A DNA stretch of 64,000 nucleotides, from assembly GCA_030142905.1 (NCBI GenBank), contig JASJOG010000070.1:248001-312000 (forward strand), written 5' to 3'. The translations under genes and the position numbers were made by a program. This DNA comes from Heliopora coerulea (Eukaryota > Cnidaria > Anthozoa > Scleralcyonacea > Helioporidae). The notes under the pieces were generated by a model. The model was not told the DNA's origin and ran no database searches. It worked only from the letters and a program-made list of their open reading frames with translations. Of this stretch, positions 1 through 10,605 are shown in pieces; position 1 is the stretch's first letter; every line of letters starts with the position of its first letter.

Positions 1-819
1 AATGCTTTTGTAAAGGATTTCTTTAAATTAATGAACAATTCCGTTTATGGAAAGACTATGGAAAACTTAAGGAAAAGAGTGGATATTAGATTAATAACAG
101 ATGAAAAGAAACTTACTAAATGTGTATCAAAACCAACATATGTTAGTAGAAAGATATTTAATAAGAACCTTGTAGCTGTTCATAAAGTGAAAGAAGTGTT
201 AACGTTAAATAGACCAGCTTATGTAGGAATGTGTATTCTGGAATTGCCAAAAACTTTCATGTATGACTTCCATTATAATGTAATAAAACCATTGTATGGT
301 GAAAATGACAGCGAAGCTGTTAAGCTGTTAGTCACTGATACTGACAGTTTAATGTATGAAATTACTGCTGAGGATGTGTATAAAAATCTCCATGAGAGAA
401 AAGAACTGTTTGATTATAGTGATTATCCAGAAGATTCACCATATTACTTTAAAGAAAACAAAAAAGTTATTGGAAAGATGAAAGATGAAACAGCGGGTGT
501 TCCAATTGTAGAATTTATTGGTCTGCGAAGTAAGATGTATAGTTATATGAAGGATAATAATAAGGGCGGTAAAACAGCGAAAGGAATTAAGAAAGCTGTT
601 ATTAAAAAATACACTAATCATATTAATTATAAAGAAACACTATTAAATAACCAACAAATACACCACAAGATGAAAACAATAAGAAGTAACTGTCATGAAA
701 TAAGCAGTTATGAGATCAATAAAGTCTCATTAAGTTGCTTTGATGATAAGCGTTATTTACTGGATGATGGAATTAAGAGTTATGCATATGGTCATTATAA
801 AATTCCACATACAAAGTAA
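1..819 (+). CDS. Protein-primed family B DNA polymerase, C-terminal part (Polinton/Maverick)
   Basis: The frame is open from base 1, so the N-terminal exonuclease part lies outside the window; the Met at base 31 is internal. Two PolB signatures are visible: NNSVYGKTMEN (motif B, Kx3NSxYG) near the start and VTDTDSLMYEI (motif C, YxDTDS class) about 100 residues later. The frame ends at a TAA at 817-819. Polymerases of this type replicate Polinton/Maverick elements and their adintovirus relatives from a terminal protein. The following frame is broken, so this copy is probably dead. The family call is firm; intactness of the missing half is unknown. Confidence 0.8.
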   Translation, partial: NAFVKDFFKLMNNSVYGKTMENLRKRVDIRLITDEKKLTKCVSKPTYVSRKIFNKNLVAVHKVKEVLTLNRPAYVGMCILELPKTFMYDFHYNVIKPLYGENDSEAVKLLVTDTDSLMYEITAEDVYKNLHERKELFDYSDYPEDSPYYFKENKKVIGKMKDETAGVPIVEFIGLRSKMYSYMKDNNKGGKTAKGIKKAVIKKYTNHINYKETLLNNQQIHHKMKTIRSNCHEISSYEINKVSLSCFDDKRYLLDDGIKSYAYGHYKIPHTK

Positions 820-838
820 ATATGAGATATTATATAAT

Positions 839-1617
839 ATGTCTGGATGGGAAATAGAGTTAAATGACCTTGATGAGGCAAGAAAATATGAACAGGAGGA
901 ACAGGGTGAAGAGGAAGAAACTGATTTTGGAGGTGAAGATAATCTAGATTGGGTATCAAATAGAATATAAAGAAGTTTTTGATATTAATTACTCAGACCC
1001 ATTAAAAAAATATTAGGAGATTGCGTACATGAAGCAAGAAACGCAGGTTACTTTATATTTGATGTTTTACAATTGGAGGAAACATGTACTAATCCGAAAT
1101 TCATTACATATCTAATGAAAAATAGGGATTTTAAAATAAAGAAAACAACGGAAGTACATGGGATGATAACAAATTATGAGGTCTCATATAAAAGTGAAGA
1201 AGAAGATGGTAATATTAAATGATTCGTAACTAAGACGTATAAGACAGAAAATGGCCAACTATCAGATGATTTTGATAACTGTAGATTTGATATCAGAAAC
1301 TATTATGATGAGTGAAGAAAGGTAGAACTTAATAAAATTCTAAAAAAATCTGGAATTATAACTGCTATAAGTCTGTCAATTATAGCTTTGGTGACTGGGT
1401 TGTCTTTATGACTACAACGCGCAGGATCTGATATTGAAAGTTCAGCTAAACGGAAGAAAATGAAAGCTGAAAAACTAACTCCAGCTGAAAAAAGAACAGT
1501 CATTCCATGGGCAGATATAGAAGAAGCAACTGGTAAAAGTATAATTACAATTGGTGATAATTTATATCTTATAATCGGTGGGGTAATAATATATGAAGTA
1601 CTCAAAAGTAACTGATA
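839..1617 (+). pseudogene. Decayed Polinton frame after the polymerase, with two membrane-like segments
   Basis: Frame 2 carries an acidic stretch (839-970, rich in E and D). It then breaks at a 7-A run (about 1003-1009) and stays coding-like from 1019 to the terminal TGA at 1615-1617. Inside that last stretch every stop is TGA (three of them). Two hydrophobic stretches look like membrane segments: ITAISLSIIALVTGLSL and NLYLIIGGVIIYEVL, separated by a Lys-rich, polar part. Position next to a Polinton polymerase suggests an element-encoded protein. I do not recognise the family. The breaks show it is not expressed as one protein. Confidence 0.5.
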
Positions 1618-1659
1618 AAACAATAAAAGTTTTTGACAAAAACTGACATCCACCCTAGA

Positions 1660-1864
1660 GTAGTATATAACATGGGGGTACGCCCAAAAAATGGTATCTA
1701 AAGTTAAAAAGTAGGGTATGGGCAGTGTGTACTTTAGTGTAATTAAAAATATTTAACCAATTTTGAAGAATGGATCTCATCCATGTAATGGGGATACAGA
1801 ACACCCCATGTAGGAATGTACATGCCATGGCAAAGTGGGCTCGTACCCCCATGTTATATACTAC
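1660..1864. repeat. 205-bp palindrome with perfect 23-bp inverted ends
   Basis: Bases 1660-1682 and 1842-1864 are exact reverse complements. Weaker pairing continues inward (CCCA...ATGG on both sides). The ends read AGTATATAAC... and ...GTTATATACT. It lies 42 bp after the decayed Polinton frame. Polinton TIRs commonly begin AG, so this may be a rearranged terminal repeat; it could also be an independent foldback MITE. No clear target duplication is visible. Confidence 0.6.
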
Positions 1865-2028
1865 AATTAACCTATATTTTAAAAATAGTTACCATCAACG
1901 ATTACATTTAAAAATACAGCACATCCATTGATAAAATTACTTTAAAATGTTCTGTTGGTATTTTAGGCCACTATTCCTTCTGCTTTCCAAGATTAAAGAG
2001 AGGCAAATCTTTTTCCTAACAAATTGCA

Positions 2029-2862
2029 CTGTTGGCATGGAATTTACTACATCTATATGGCCTGCATTTTCTAACAAAACTTTCTATTACTTGTTCTCAG
2101 TTGATGTGCGAGTTACAGATTTTAATTTTTGGACATCAGTCTCACACAATCCACGTTTTAGATGGGATTTCCTCTCGGTACACTGCCAGCACTTTCTTAC
2201 AAAACTTCCCATTAACTGATCTCTGATGATATTATACTGTCTTGGACCCCAACTCCACACAAACCACATGTTTACATGAAATTTGTTGTTGCTACAAAAC
2301 ATTACGAGCATTTTCTTACAAAACCTCCCATTTACTATTCTATCACATTAGATATTTGAGTTACTAATTCCGGTTTTTTCGGCCCCAATAACTATCTAGC
2401 CATAAAGGTACGTTAACATATTAAGATTCATCTGCCTGACTTTGGCGGCCGGCTTCATCGAGGAAAATTGCCCTAATTAAAAAGAAATCTAAAGGTTGGT
2501 TACAATCAATCTTATAGGCTTCACGCCAAAGATATTACAACCATGTTGAAGGATGACATACTACAGCAGTTACATGTAAAAAGGTTTTTCAGCAAATTAT
2601 CACGAACATGGCTGCCATTACATCAAGTTCAACCAGCTTATTGCAATACAATATGGGCTACTTTTTCAGAAGCACCAAAAATCGGTCTGACAAAATAATG
2701 GTAACATGTAAACCTATTTATCCGATTAATTCCTCCCTGATGATAGCTAAGTTATTCATTACATTGGTCTGAGCCCAGTTTCAGACAAACCACATGTTTA
2801 CATGGGATGTGCTGTTGCTACGGAACATTACCAGCATTTTCCTACATAACTTACTAAACAAA
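2029..2862. repeat. Diverged tandem/dispersed repeat units of about 113-125 bp
   Basis: Related units end in GCATTTTCTTACAAAAC-like sequence near 2061, 2187 and 2307, with a further unit at about 2780-2860. The shared upstream part is CACACAAACCACATGTTTAC, seen at 2256 and again near 2788. The two best units are 113 bp apart. No coding sense. The rest of 1865-3581 shows no gene. Confidence 0.5.
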
Positions 2863-3319
2863 CATTAGTGAAAGAAACTGCTACTTATATTATTTCATTT
2901 AGTTTTTATTAAGTAGACGTTTAGTCCCACAATATCTGTTAATACCAACATAGAGGCAGTGAGCTATACATGTAGCAAAAGGCTCGATTTGAGTGCTATC
3001 CCACTATTCTGCCTTTAGCAAAGCTTCAGTCAAGTTAGTACATTCGATAAGCAAACTCTCCCACCGCGACAACAAATTAATTTTAAAAATAAAGTATGAA
3101 AATTTATGTAATTAATCAGTCGTTGGGATACAAACCAAGTCTTTACTGTAAGTGAAGTGAAACTTTACCTGAACTGCTGTAGTCTACATTAGGTTGCTTG
3201 GGGGAGGTATTTATGTATCTACTATACCATTAGGATAGTTAAAAAACAAGTGTATTTCTAGCCCTGTAGTTTCTAACAGGATGTGATTTTAATCATAGTA
3301 ATTATTCATCTGCAAGTAA

Positions 3320-3417
3320 CTCATTAAATGGCAGGGCACACCCTTTTGATGAGTAAAATTGTCTGGTGTAAGCCAGAGTAAAATACTAAGGTGCACCGTT
3401 GCCCCTTAATGGGTTAA
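3320..3417. repeat. Palindromic dispersed repeat (type copy of the ~95-bp family)
   Basis: The unit folds on itself. The outer arms are a CATTAA.GG.AGGGC block and its inverted partner GCCCCTTAATGGGTTAA. The inner arms are AGTAAAAT...ATTTTACT-type sequence around a TCTGGC...GCCAGA hairpin; in this copy the loop reads GTGTAA. Ten more copies occur at 3727, 3842, 3957, 18106, 40817, 40990, 41281, 47434, 52791 and 57950. It has no coding capacity. Length and full self-complementarity suggest a MITE-like or foldback family. Confidence 0.75.
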
Positions 3418-3581
3418 AATTTTGAACTGTAACAGAGTTATGCATGTGCCATGCAATTGAGTGGCCCACCAGCTACATATAAGGGCAGGTTGAATAAAAA
3501 CTATCACCACCATGGGTAACTGTAGATCTCACACTGATTCAGTAAATTTCACATGTAGTAGGTCTACAACTGAACACTTAC

Positions 3582-3646
3582 AATTCGGCCAACAAACAGC
3601 GTCTTAAACGCATCACCCAAAGCATTTGGATCAGTGTTAGGATCCC
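3582..3646 (-). CDS. SNRNP70: SNRNP70 exon 4: start of the RRM
   Basis: U1-70K binds stem-loop I of U1 snRNA through its RRM in the nucleus. This exon has a TTTTTTTTCAG acceptor and a GTAAGTG donor. Its first GG joins the T ending exon 3 to form the Trp of EEWDPNTDPNALGDAF. It then reads KTLFVGRI, the RNP2 strand of the RRM (vertebrate KTLFVARV). It ends in phase 0. The remaining RRM with RNP1 and the Arg-rich tail was not found in 1-3581 and should lie at lower coordinates outside the window. It was identified from splice signals and phase, as it is too short for an ORF search. Confidence 0.9.
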
Positions 3647-3726
3647 CTGAAAAAAAATAAACACAAAAAGTAAACACACAGTCAGAAATATGTTTTCACA
3701 AATCAAGGCAGGCAAATGATGCATGT

Positions 3727-3828
3727 TTAACCTACGAAAGGGCAAGGGCATGCTCTGTCATTTTACTCTAGCTAATGCCAGGTGATTTTATTCATCAAGG
3801 GAATGAGTTCTGCTCATAAATGAGTTAA
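3727..3828. repeat. Palindromic dispersed repeat, inverted copy
   Basis: Member of the ~95-bp palindromic family in the opposite orientation: TTTTACTCTAGCTAATGCCA core, ends in GTTTAAC and GAGTTAATG. It lies in SNRNP70 intron 3 next to three other copies. Confidence 0.6.
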
Positions 3829-3841
3829 TGTAGAAATTAGG

Positions 3842-3937
3842 TCATTAAGGACAGGGCTCATCCCTTTCACAAGTAAAACCATGTGCCGTTAGCCAGAGTA
3901 AAATACTAAAGTGCTGCCCATGCCCCTTCATGGGTTA
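3842..3937. repeat. Palindromic dispersed repeat
   Basis: Family member: left arm CATTAAGGACAGGGCTCAT, core GTGCCGTTAGCCAGAGTAAA, right arm GCCCCTTCATGGGTTA. Confidence 0.65.
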
Positions 3938-3956
3938 GAGAGAAGGCTGTTATAAT

Positions 3957-4052
3957 TCAGTAAGGGCAGGGCTCATCTCTTTGAGGAGTAAAATCATCTG
4001 GCATCAGCCAGAGTTACATACTGAAGTGCACCCTTACCCCTCGATGGGTTAT
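3957..4052. repeat. Palindromic dispersed repeat
   Basis: Family member with the cleanest hairpin: TCTGGCATCAGCCAGA is a perfect 6-bp stem with an ATCA loop, inside arms TAAGGGCAGGGC and CCCTTACCCCTCGATGGGTTA. Confidence 0.7.
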
Positions 4053-4260
4053 TAGCTAACGAGCATCAGATGACATGTTAGTAAAATTTCACAATGCCTC
4101 TCTCCCACATTAGGGGATCTGGTGTGATCTTAGCTAGAGCTTATTAAACTGCCTAAATAGCCATAAAATTGACCTTCCACATCTGTTCATGCTAAGGCTG
4201 CTCTCTTTTGTTAAAAATTTAAAAGAATTTTAACACAAAAATGAAACTTAATAGACTGTC

Positions 4261-4746
4261 CAAGGCTCGAAATACCGCATGCACACGTGCACGAATGCAC
4301 GTAAAATTCGAGATGTGCACGTAACTTTTGTCACTTGCATGCACTGCGTGCACGTAGAAATTTTCACACAGTGACTGCATGGGCTGCGCTTCGTAATCAG
4401 CATCATTACCTTAGCTTCAGAGTAACGATTGGACATGGGACTTATTGTTAGTTTGTAGCACATAGCATATAAATATTATTTAGCTGATAATTCAATCATG
4501 AACGATTCCAATCCACTGTCCAATCTTATGCCCGTCTTTTCGCCATAATCATCAAGTGAGCCTGCGTTCTGAGAAGTCTAACTCGAAAGCTTCAAGTATA
4601 CCAAATCATTACTGAAAAGAAGTGAAATTGTGTTTCGAGAATTTTTTTAGTACGTGTCTGTGCACATAAATAATAGGTGGTGCAGGTAGTTAAAAAAATT
4701 AGGTGCATGCTGTGCATGTAAGATTTTCCTATTAATTCAAGCCTTG
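4261..4746. mobile_element. Non-autonomous DNA transposon (hAT5-like MITE?)
   Basis: It starts CAAGGCTCGAA and ends TTCAAGCCTTG, an 11-bp inverted repeat with one mismatch. The bases just outside are CTGTC on both sides, a 5-bp target duplication. The interior is rich in TGCACG/GCATGC words (about 4280-4375 and 4650-4730) and has no ORF. A 5-bp duplication fits the hAT5 group among known superfamilies; that assignment is inference. Confidence 0.6.
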
Positions 4747-6170
4747 CTGTCTACTTTAAATACTCAAAAATTACTTTATCAAGTGGCAGCCATTTTTGCA
4801 TGGGGTCTATGTCTTGGCTACGACTATAAATAGATATCTCTAGTTTCCCTATTTTTACATAGGATCCCTGTCTAACATTGCCATTAAAAGCATTTCAATT
4901 TTTGTGTATTCAATATTTCAGTTCTATTAAAATTCTATTTAAAAATTGCAATGACATTCTATTTGGCATCCTGGCAGTCTACTACAGTCAACTCGTGCCT
5001 TGCCGACACCTCATTATTGCTATTGCAGACAGGCGGTAGCCTTCTCCCAGCAAAACCTATACAGGTTTCAATTGACTAAATAAGCAGAATAGTTTTATTG
5101 TATTTTTCTCGCAAAGTGGACATCTTGATTGCTTCACATAGCTTATCATTGTTTGGCAGATGTCAACATCAAAATTTTTTATTATAGAATTATTTCTGAG
5201 ATGTCTATTTTCAAGTCAATTTAGTGGATGTTGTTTGTTGATCATAGTTTATCTTTGGTTTTTCCATTCAGTTTCTACAGAAGTAATCATACACTTGTGT
5301 TCTATGTGATCTTAATTAGCAAAAATTTTTTGACAACTTTAAACATGACTTTCTCTTTGAATGGACACTCTCTTGTGAAGGCATACACATTTGACAGTCA
5401 TGTTTGATCTGATTTCCAAACACCTCACAATAGTCAAATTAATTACATGTACTTATCACCTCATTTCTCGACTAGTTTCTCGGTGTTTGACAATCGTTGA
5501 CTAAGCACTCCTTTTTGTTTGTGTTTGACCACGAATTAGTTTCACAATCAGAACCCGGCAGATTATTGCAGTAATCTGCAGATATTTGGAACTATGGCAA
5601 GTACTGTATCCATAACTTTTCGATAGTGAAAACCAGTTTTTGAGAAATTTCAAACATGGAATATTGCACGCTCGATAACACTTAGTTTCTTACAATGTGT
5701 TAAATTAGTGAGTTTCAAATGATGCACTATCACTGGAATCTTCATGGAAGCAAAAAAGGTAACAGATGAACAAGCTTTCGTAGAACAAGCATCGACAATG
5801 CTGTTGTGTGAAAACACAAAGCATAGTTCAATTGACAGGTTTTTGGCACTTAAGCTGTTACAAGTAACAACACTGTGGTTTATTAGAAAAGTGAGATACA
5901 ACCAGAATCAGGTAGTCATGAAAAGAAAAAAATTGGCAATTGGTAATTTCCAATAGTCTATGTTAGGTCGAACACTTGTTTCCATGTTAGAAATCTTAAT
6001 TCCTGGTGTTTGATTTCATGTGTTGAAAAATCTTCATCCAATTATTATACTGTTTTAAAAGCTACTGTTCCTGGCTCATCTTTTCAACACACCTTGGCCT
6101 ATTGCCAGAAGCCTCTTTGCATTCTTGTTGATTGGCACATCTTGACAGATGATTGCCATTCTTCCACTTC
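4747..6170. other. Intronic stretch with no feature recognised
   Basis: Part of SNRNP70 intron 3. AT-rich sequence with short ORFs on both strands that show no known domain. Nothing I can support as a gene or named repeat. Confidence 0.5.
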
Positions 6171-6374
6171 TTACTCGTCTGCGTTGCGTCGTTCGTGTGC
6201 GCTGAAGTAGCTCTTCAAACCGGCAGCAGATTTGCATACCAAATTGCACATTGAGCATTCGAAAGGTGCCTTCTGATTTGTAGCGGTCAGTGTCCCTCTG
6301 TTGTGCACCGAAAGATGACGTTTGAGCCCACCAGTAGACTTGCAGACCTTGGGGCATATGGTACAAGTGTGCAC
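6171..6374 (-). pseudogene. LINE C-terminal zinc fingers
   Basis: Two C2H2-like fingers: CTICPKVCKSTGGLKRHLSVH is intact; the second, CSMCNLVCKSAAGLKSYFSAH, has Tyr where the first His should be. Another finger-like stretch (WICNVCF) lies upstream near 6510. Cnidarian LINE proteins often end in such fingers, probably for nucleic-acid binding. Confidence 0.65.
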
Positions 6375-6901
6375 AGAGGAATTATGTACAGAAAAGTTGC
6401 CGGCAGCTCCACGAAGGACACAACTCTGTCAATTGAGCGATTTCATATGGTTGACATAGCCTGCTTTAGATAACAGGACGCGAAAGCAAACATTGCATAT
6501 CCAGACATGACCTGGATTGCTAGGAATGTTTGAGATATCCTGCTTCCGAGTCGCACGCTTGAGTTCTGCACGAGAGATTCGGCTTGTCTCATATTCATCG
6601 AGTCCCTTGTGGATGTGAGCTCACCATTCATCACGCTCATTAGCAAGGCTTCCCCAGCTTTCTGCATTAATCTGCATGTGTTGCAAGTTATCCTTGATGT
6701 TATCCTTAAATCTTTTCCTTGGCTTATGCTGAAGACGCTTGCACTCAGAAAGCTCCTCATAAAAAAATACGCTGAGGAGGCCTGTCATCTCCGATTCTTA
6801 CTAAATGACCAGTACACCTTGTCTGATTTTTTCACTACACGCATGGAGATACTTGCACTCTTAGCTTTCTGCAATACACCTGTATCTGGCATTAAATACT
6901 C

Positions 6902-7132
6902 TCATTTGATCCCCAAGAGGTGCCTAAGGCAACATTGGTGAAACCTTTCGAGAACCTTAATTTGATGTTGATACAAGGTCCACCTCTCAGAGGCATAGAA
7001 AAGAGAGGTCAGCACACAAGTCTCATACACAGCAAGCTTGATGTTAATAGTGATGCTCCGATCCGACCAAATCCTGTCTTCCAGATTACCAAACGCTACT
7101 TGATGCCTTGCTGATTCGTTCTTTGATCTCAA
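6902..7132 (-). pseudogene. LINE RT thumb / connection fragment
   Basis: The frame contains LAVYETCVLTSLFYASERWTLYQHQIKVLERFHQ-type sequence (segments YETCVL, YASERWTLY, LERFHQCCLRHLLGI), which is characteristic of the region just after the RT fingers and palm in APE LINEs. It is separated from the RT palm by a frameshift. Confidence 0.7.
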
Positions 7133-7190
7133 CGTCTAAGGAGCCATCGCTAGCCAGAGTGCTACCAAGGTAGACAAAACTCTGCACGAC

Positions 7191-8004
7191 TTATAACCTG
7201 GTTCCATAAACGTAAATGTCAGGCTCGTCATATTCCTCACCAGGTACTGGCGTGAACATTACCTTTGTTTTACCCAAGCCAATGGTCAACTCAAAACATT
7301 TACAAGCATTCGCAAAACGATCCATAATGTCCTGTATGTCCTCGAAGGAATGTGCAACAAGGTCAGCATCATCAACATAAAGAAGCTCTCTGACAAGACA
7401 GTCTAAGGTCTTTGACATTGCATTAAATCTCCGAAGATGAAAAACTTTGCCCGTAGTACGAAAACGAATCCTTACACCAAGGTTACAGTCATGAAATGCA
7501 AACCAGAGGATGGCAGAAAGATAGATTGAAAAAAGCGTTGGAGCAGGGATGTCATCTTGCTTCACGCCGTTGTCGGCAGATCTTTCTTCAGAAAGCTGGC
7601 CACTGAAACTGACTTGAGACTTCATATTGCGATCGAGTTGCCTAAACTTGTCGACAAAGTTTAGGGGGATACCCAATTTTACCTAAGATTCTCCAGAGAG
7701 CATCACGATTGACGGTGTCGAATGCTTTTGTGAGATCAACAAAGACTTGATACAAAGGCATACGCTGTTCAATACACTTTTCCTGGAATTGTCTAGCCGT
7801 AAACACCATATCAACAGTACCTCTCCCTGATCGAAAATCCCATTGTATCTCAGGAATGACTTCAGGACAAACTAAATCAGTGAGCTGATTTAGGAGCAGT
7901 CTGGCAAAGACCTTGCCTACAGCCTCAAGAAGAGAAATGCCACGATAATCACCGCATTTGGACGTAGAAACCTTACCTTTTGTACAGTGCGATAAGAATT
8001 CCAT
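7191..8004 (-). pseudogene. LINE reverse transcriptase, fingers and palm
   Basis: Two overlapping frames. The upstream one (8004-7642) has YRGISLLEAVGKVFARLLLN, then FRSGRGTVDMVF and FVDLTKAFDTVNRDALW (motifs 2 to A with the first catalytic Asp). After a frameshift near 7650 the second (7676-7191) has GVKQDDIPAPTLFSIYLS (motif B) and LYVDDADLVAH (motif C, the YxDD box with both Asp kept). The catalytic Asp residues survive but the frame does not, so the copy is inactive. Confidence 0.85.
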
Positions 8005-9042
8005 CCACCCAGTCTTGAGGGACTGGTGAATCGCGCCAGATGTCCAGAATCAAAGAATGAACCACGCGGTTAAGATTCTCACTACCATCAAGTAGGAGCA
8101 CTACCGGAATGCCATCCAGACCACGAGCTTTGCCAGTTTAATTCGCTTAATGGAGTTTATGGTTTCATCCTGAGAGGGTTCCTCATCAAGACTATAAATG
8201 TAATCGCGCTGTGGAATACTGTCAATGGCTGCATCATCTACTAGTTATGGATTGAAGAAAAGATCAGTAAAGTGCTTAGTCCAACTTCAAGATCTCTTCT
8301 GGAGTTATGAATGTGATTGAACCGTCTTTCGACTTCAAAGGGACCACAGACGACGATTTGGGGCAAAAAGCTTGATGGAGCAGACTAAAGAGCTTCTTAG
8401 AATCCTTTCTATCATATGCAGATTGAACTTCCGCAGAAAGATCAAGTCACCATTGGTTCTTAATTTGGCGAAATATTAGCTCGACATTATGACGTACATT
8501 GTGGTATTCAATCTTCAGCCTCTCTCTTTCTCCCTATCAGTACAATTAAGTAACTTAGGATGAACCTTTCGCTTCTCATCCAAAAGACTGTTTATTTTAA
8601 TGCTATTATCACTGAACCAATCCCTGTGCTTAGTCTTCATGAGACCCAGCACATCGACACCAGTGTCGAAAACCATCTTCAATCTTCAAAGCTAAGGGAA
8701 TCAAAAGCATCAGACAGTTCTTTCTTTACGTCAGGATCTTTCAATTTAGCAATATCAATGCGTTTTGGTACCTTTACACCACACATTCGAACCTTTTTGC
8801 GAACAGCAACCTTAAGCTTTGCTCGAACCACCATGTGATCAGGATCACAACCTCAACCTTGCATGACATAAACCTTGCATACGTTTTTAATGTCACTACG
8901 ACGTGTAAAGACAAAGTCAATCGTATGACCATGCTTAGAACGTGGATGGAACCATGTAGCCTAGTGCTTTTTCTTCCGATGGAACAATGTGTTACAAATG
9001 ACCAAATCAAACTCGGCACATAAGTCCATTGCTGTTCATTTT

Positions 9043-9669
9043 TCAAGCGCCATAAGGGCCAAGTGGAGTCCATGTGTTATGATCAGAACCAACGCGGGCA
9101 TTAAAATTACCAAGTAGCATGACACATTCTTCTTTAGGAATAGAGGTTAATAGAGACCGCAATCCTTGATAGAATGACATTATAACATCGTCAGTAGATG
9201 TTAAGGTGGGTGCATACACAGAGATGACTGACATGTATCTACCAGAAGAGAGATGAAGACGTAGTCTGATTATACGATCATGTATAGCAGATGGACGCTC
9301 AATCCTGTCAATCAAGGTGTTTCGAACGGCAAAGCCAACACCACCCTCACGTTCTTCTCCCTCTGGTTTACCAGACCAAAACAATGTATAACCAGATTCG
9401 ACCTCAGTCAACTGATCTTCACCTGAAAGACGCGTCTCTGACAAAGCAGCAATATCGATGTTATACTTTGCTAGTTCGTTTGTGACGAGAGCAGTTGTAC
9501 GCTCAGGTCGTTCAGAATTCTCAAGATCGATTAGAGTTCTGACATTCCAACAGCATACCTGGAGTGTAAATTTCTTTGCGAAGACTTTTTTGCTGTTGAG
9601 TAAGAGACTTTTTATTTCAAGAGGGTGACACTTGACATTAATAAAAATGATAAACTTGTGGCCCTCCAT
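9043..9669 (-). pseudogene. LINE AP-endonuclease domain, N-terminal part
   Basis: It contains CCWNVRTLIDLENSERPERT, then IAALSETRLSGEDQL (catalytic Glu), GGVGFAVRNTL, VISVYAPT and LLGNFNARVG (the DFNA-type motif with Asp replaced by Gly). Further frames to about 8820 carry the HGHTIDFV and CDPDHMVV motifs (D and H of the active site), separated by stops and a frameshift at about 9050. The domain nicks target DNA to prime reverse transcription. The missing Asp and the breaks make this copy dead. Confidence 0.85.
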
Positions 9670-9771
9670 TTATCAATAATTATAAAAATATACTATAAAT
9701 ACATACTACACTAATAATTACATTACTATAAATTACAAATTAAATAACTATAGAATTAAAAACGGTAGACA

Positions 9772-10098
9772 TCAATTATAATAAATAGTTAAAAAGTTGA
9801 GGATGATAGTGTGTTTTTGCTTTATTAAATAAGAGCTAAAAAGGTTTATTTTAAAACCATTGGCACTACCTAATTTCTTTAAATCTGCCGGAATATTATT
9901 CCAAGCCTTAGTGGAATTAACAGTAAAAGTTCGACCACCTTCAGTAGCTCTTTTACATTGAGGGCAGCTTAAATTAAATTTGGAAAACCTAGTATTTTTC
10001 ATGTTATTATTACTGTATTTTTTATTCCTGCTGAAGTGGACAGAAGTCAGCCACAGGCAACTGACCAGTTCAAAGTAAGGCAGGAATGTTTGGGACAC
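9772..10098 (-). pseudogene. Second LINE fragment: RT C-terminus
   Basis: The frame has CKRATEGGRTFTVNSTKAWN followed by NIPADLKKLG and a Phe-rich tail, the usual end of CR1/L2-type cnidarian LINE proteins (GRRTF...WN.LP..L). It lies head-to-tail just upstream of the zinc-finger LINE and seems to be an independent, 5'-truncated insertion. Confidence 0.6.
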
Positions 10099-10454
10099 CT
10101 TTTCTAGTCTTCTCCCAAGGTACTCGAGCGAGCAGTGCTCTCCTGAATAGGCTGCTCAGTCGCAAAAGACTCCACCGAAATTCAAACCTACCTTGTTAGT
10201 TATAAATAACGATGTTAGGATAAGTCTAATGCCGCCTACGGGTAGATTAGTGATTGCATGCTCGCAACTTGTCAACTCTGCACACGTTACCACGCCTCTA
10301 TCGCCGACAATAAGATAGTGAAGAAATATGTGTACGAAAGTTTATTTATAGTGACATAGGATTGTACCACACTTATACCACTCTCTAAGCATCCATTGTT
10401 AGAATTCTAGTGACAAGGAAAGGCAAGATAACTGGTAACAAGTTCAGCCGCAGG

Positions 10455-10605
10455 ATTTATTTTGGAGTTTCCCTCTCCTAGATGGCCTACCTTCACCAGG
10501 CTAGGAGACCCATCTATCCTAGTTTTTTATATTGGAGTTTTACCTTCTCCTAGATGGGTTGCCTTCACCACGGCTTAAGAGCTCCATCTCCCCTACCTGT
10601 AACCC
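10455..10605. repeat. Two-copy imperfect tandem repeat of about 80 bp
   Basis: Both units read TTGGAGTTT-C-TCTCCTAGATGG, then CCTTCACCA-GGCT, then CATCT. The first is at about 10461-10517 and the second at about 10532-10595. Noncoding, in SNRNP70 intron 3. Confidence 0.5.

Larger units (their letters stand above)
6171..9669 (-). mobile_element. Decayed APE-type LINE with C-terminal zinc fingers
   Basis: Reading the minus strand, an AP-endonuclease region (9669 to about 8560) is followed by a reverse transcriptase (about 8010-7190), a post-RT region (7132-6443) and C2H2-like fingers (about 6510-6171). Frameshifts and stops break it many times. The layout of endonuclease, RT and zinc knuckle matches non-LTR elements of the jockey/CR1/RTE lineages; I cannot fix the clade by eye. 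It sits in SNRNP70 intron 3 in the gene's own orientation. No poly-A tail or target duplication was identified. Confidence 0.8.

Noticed and set aside
1303..1653. 116-codon hydrophobic frame on the minus strand
   Set aside because: Antisense shadow of the decayed Polinton frame, which has better protein sense on the plus strand.
3150..3200. Possible SNRNP70 exon 5 (ACTACAGCAGTTCAG before GTAAAG)
   Set aside because: Too short, and it does not encode the expected RRM sequence after RNP2; treated as chance.
3320..4052. CRISPR-like spacing of the clustered palindromic repeats
   Set aside because: Units are diverged, inverted relative to each other and dispersed through an animal genome; there are no cas genes.
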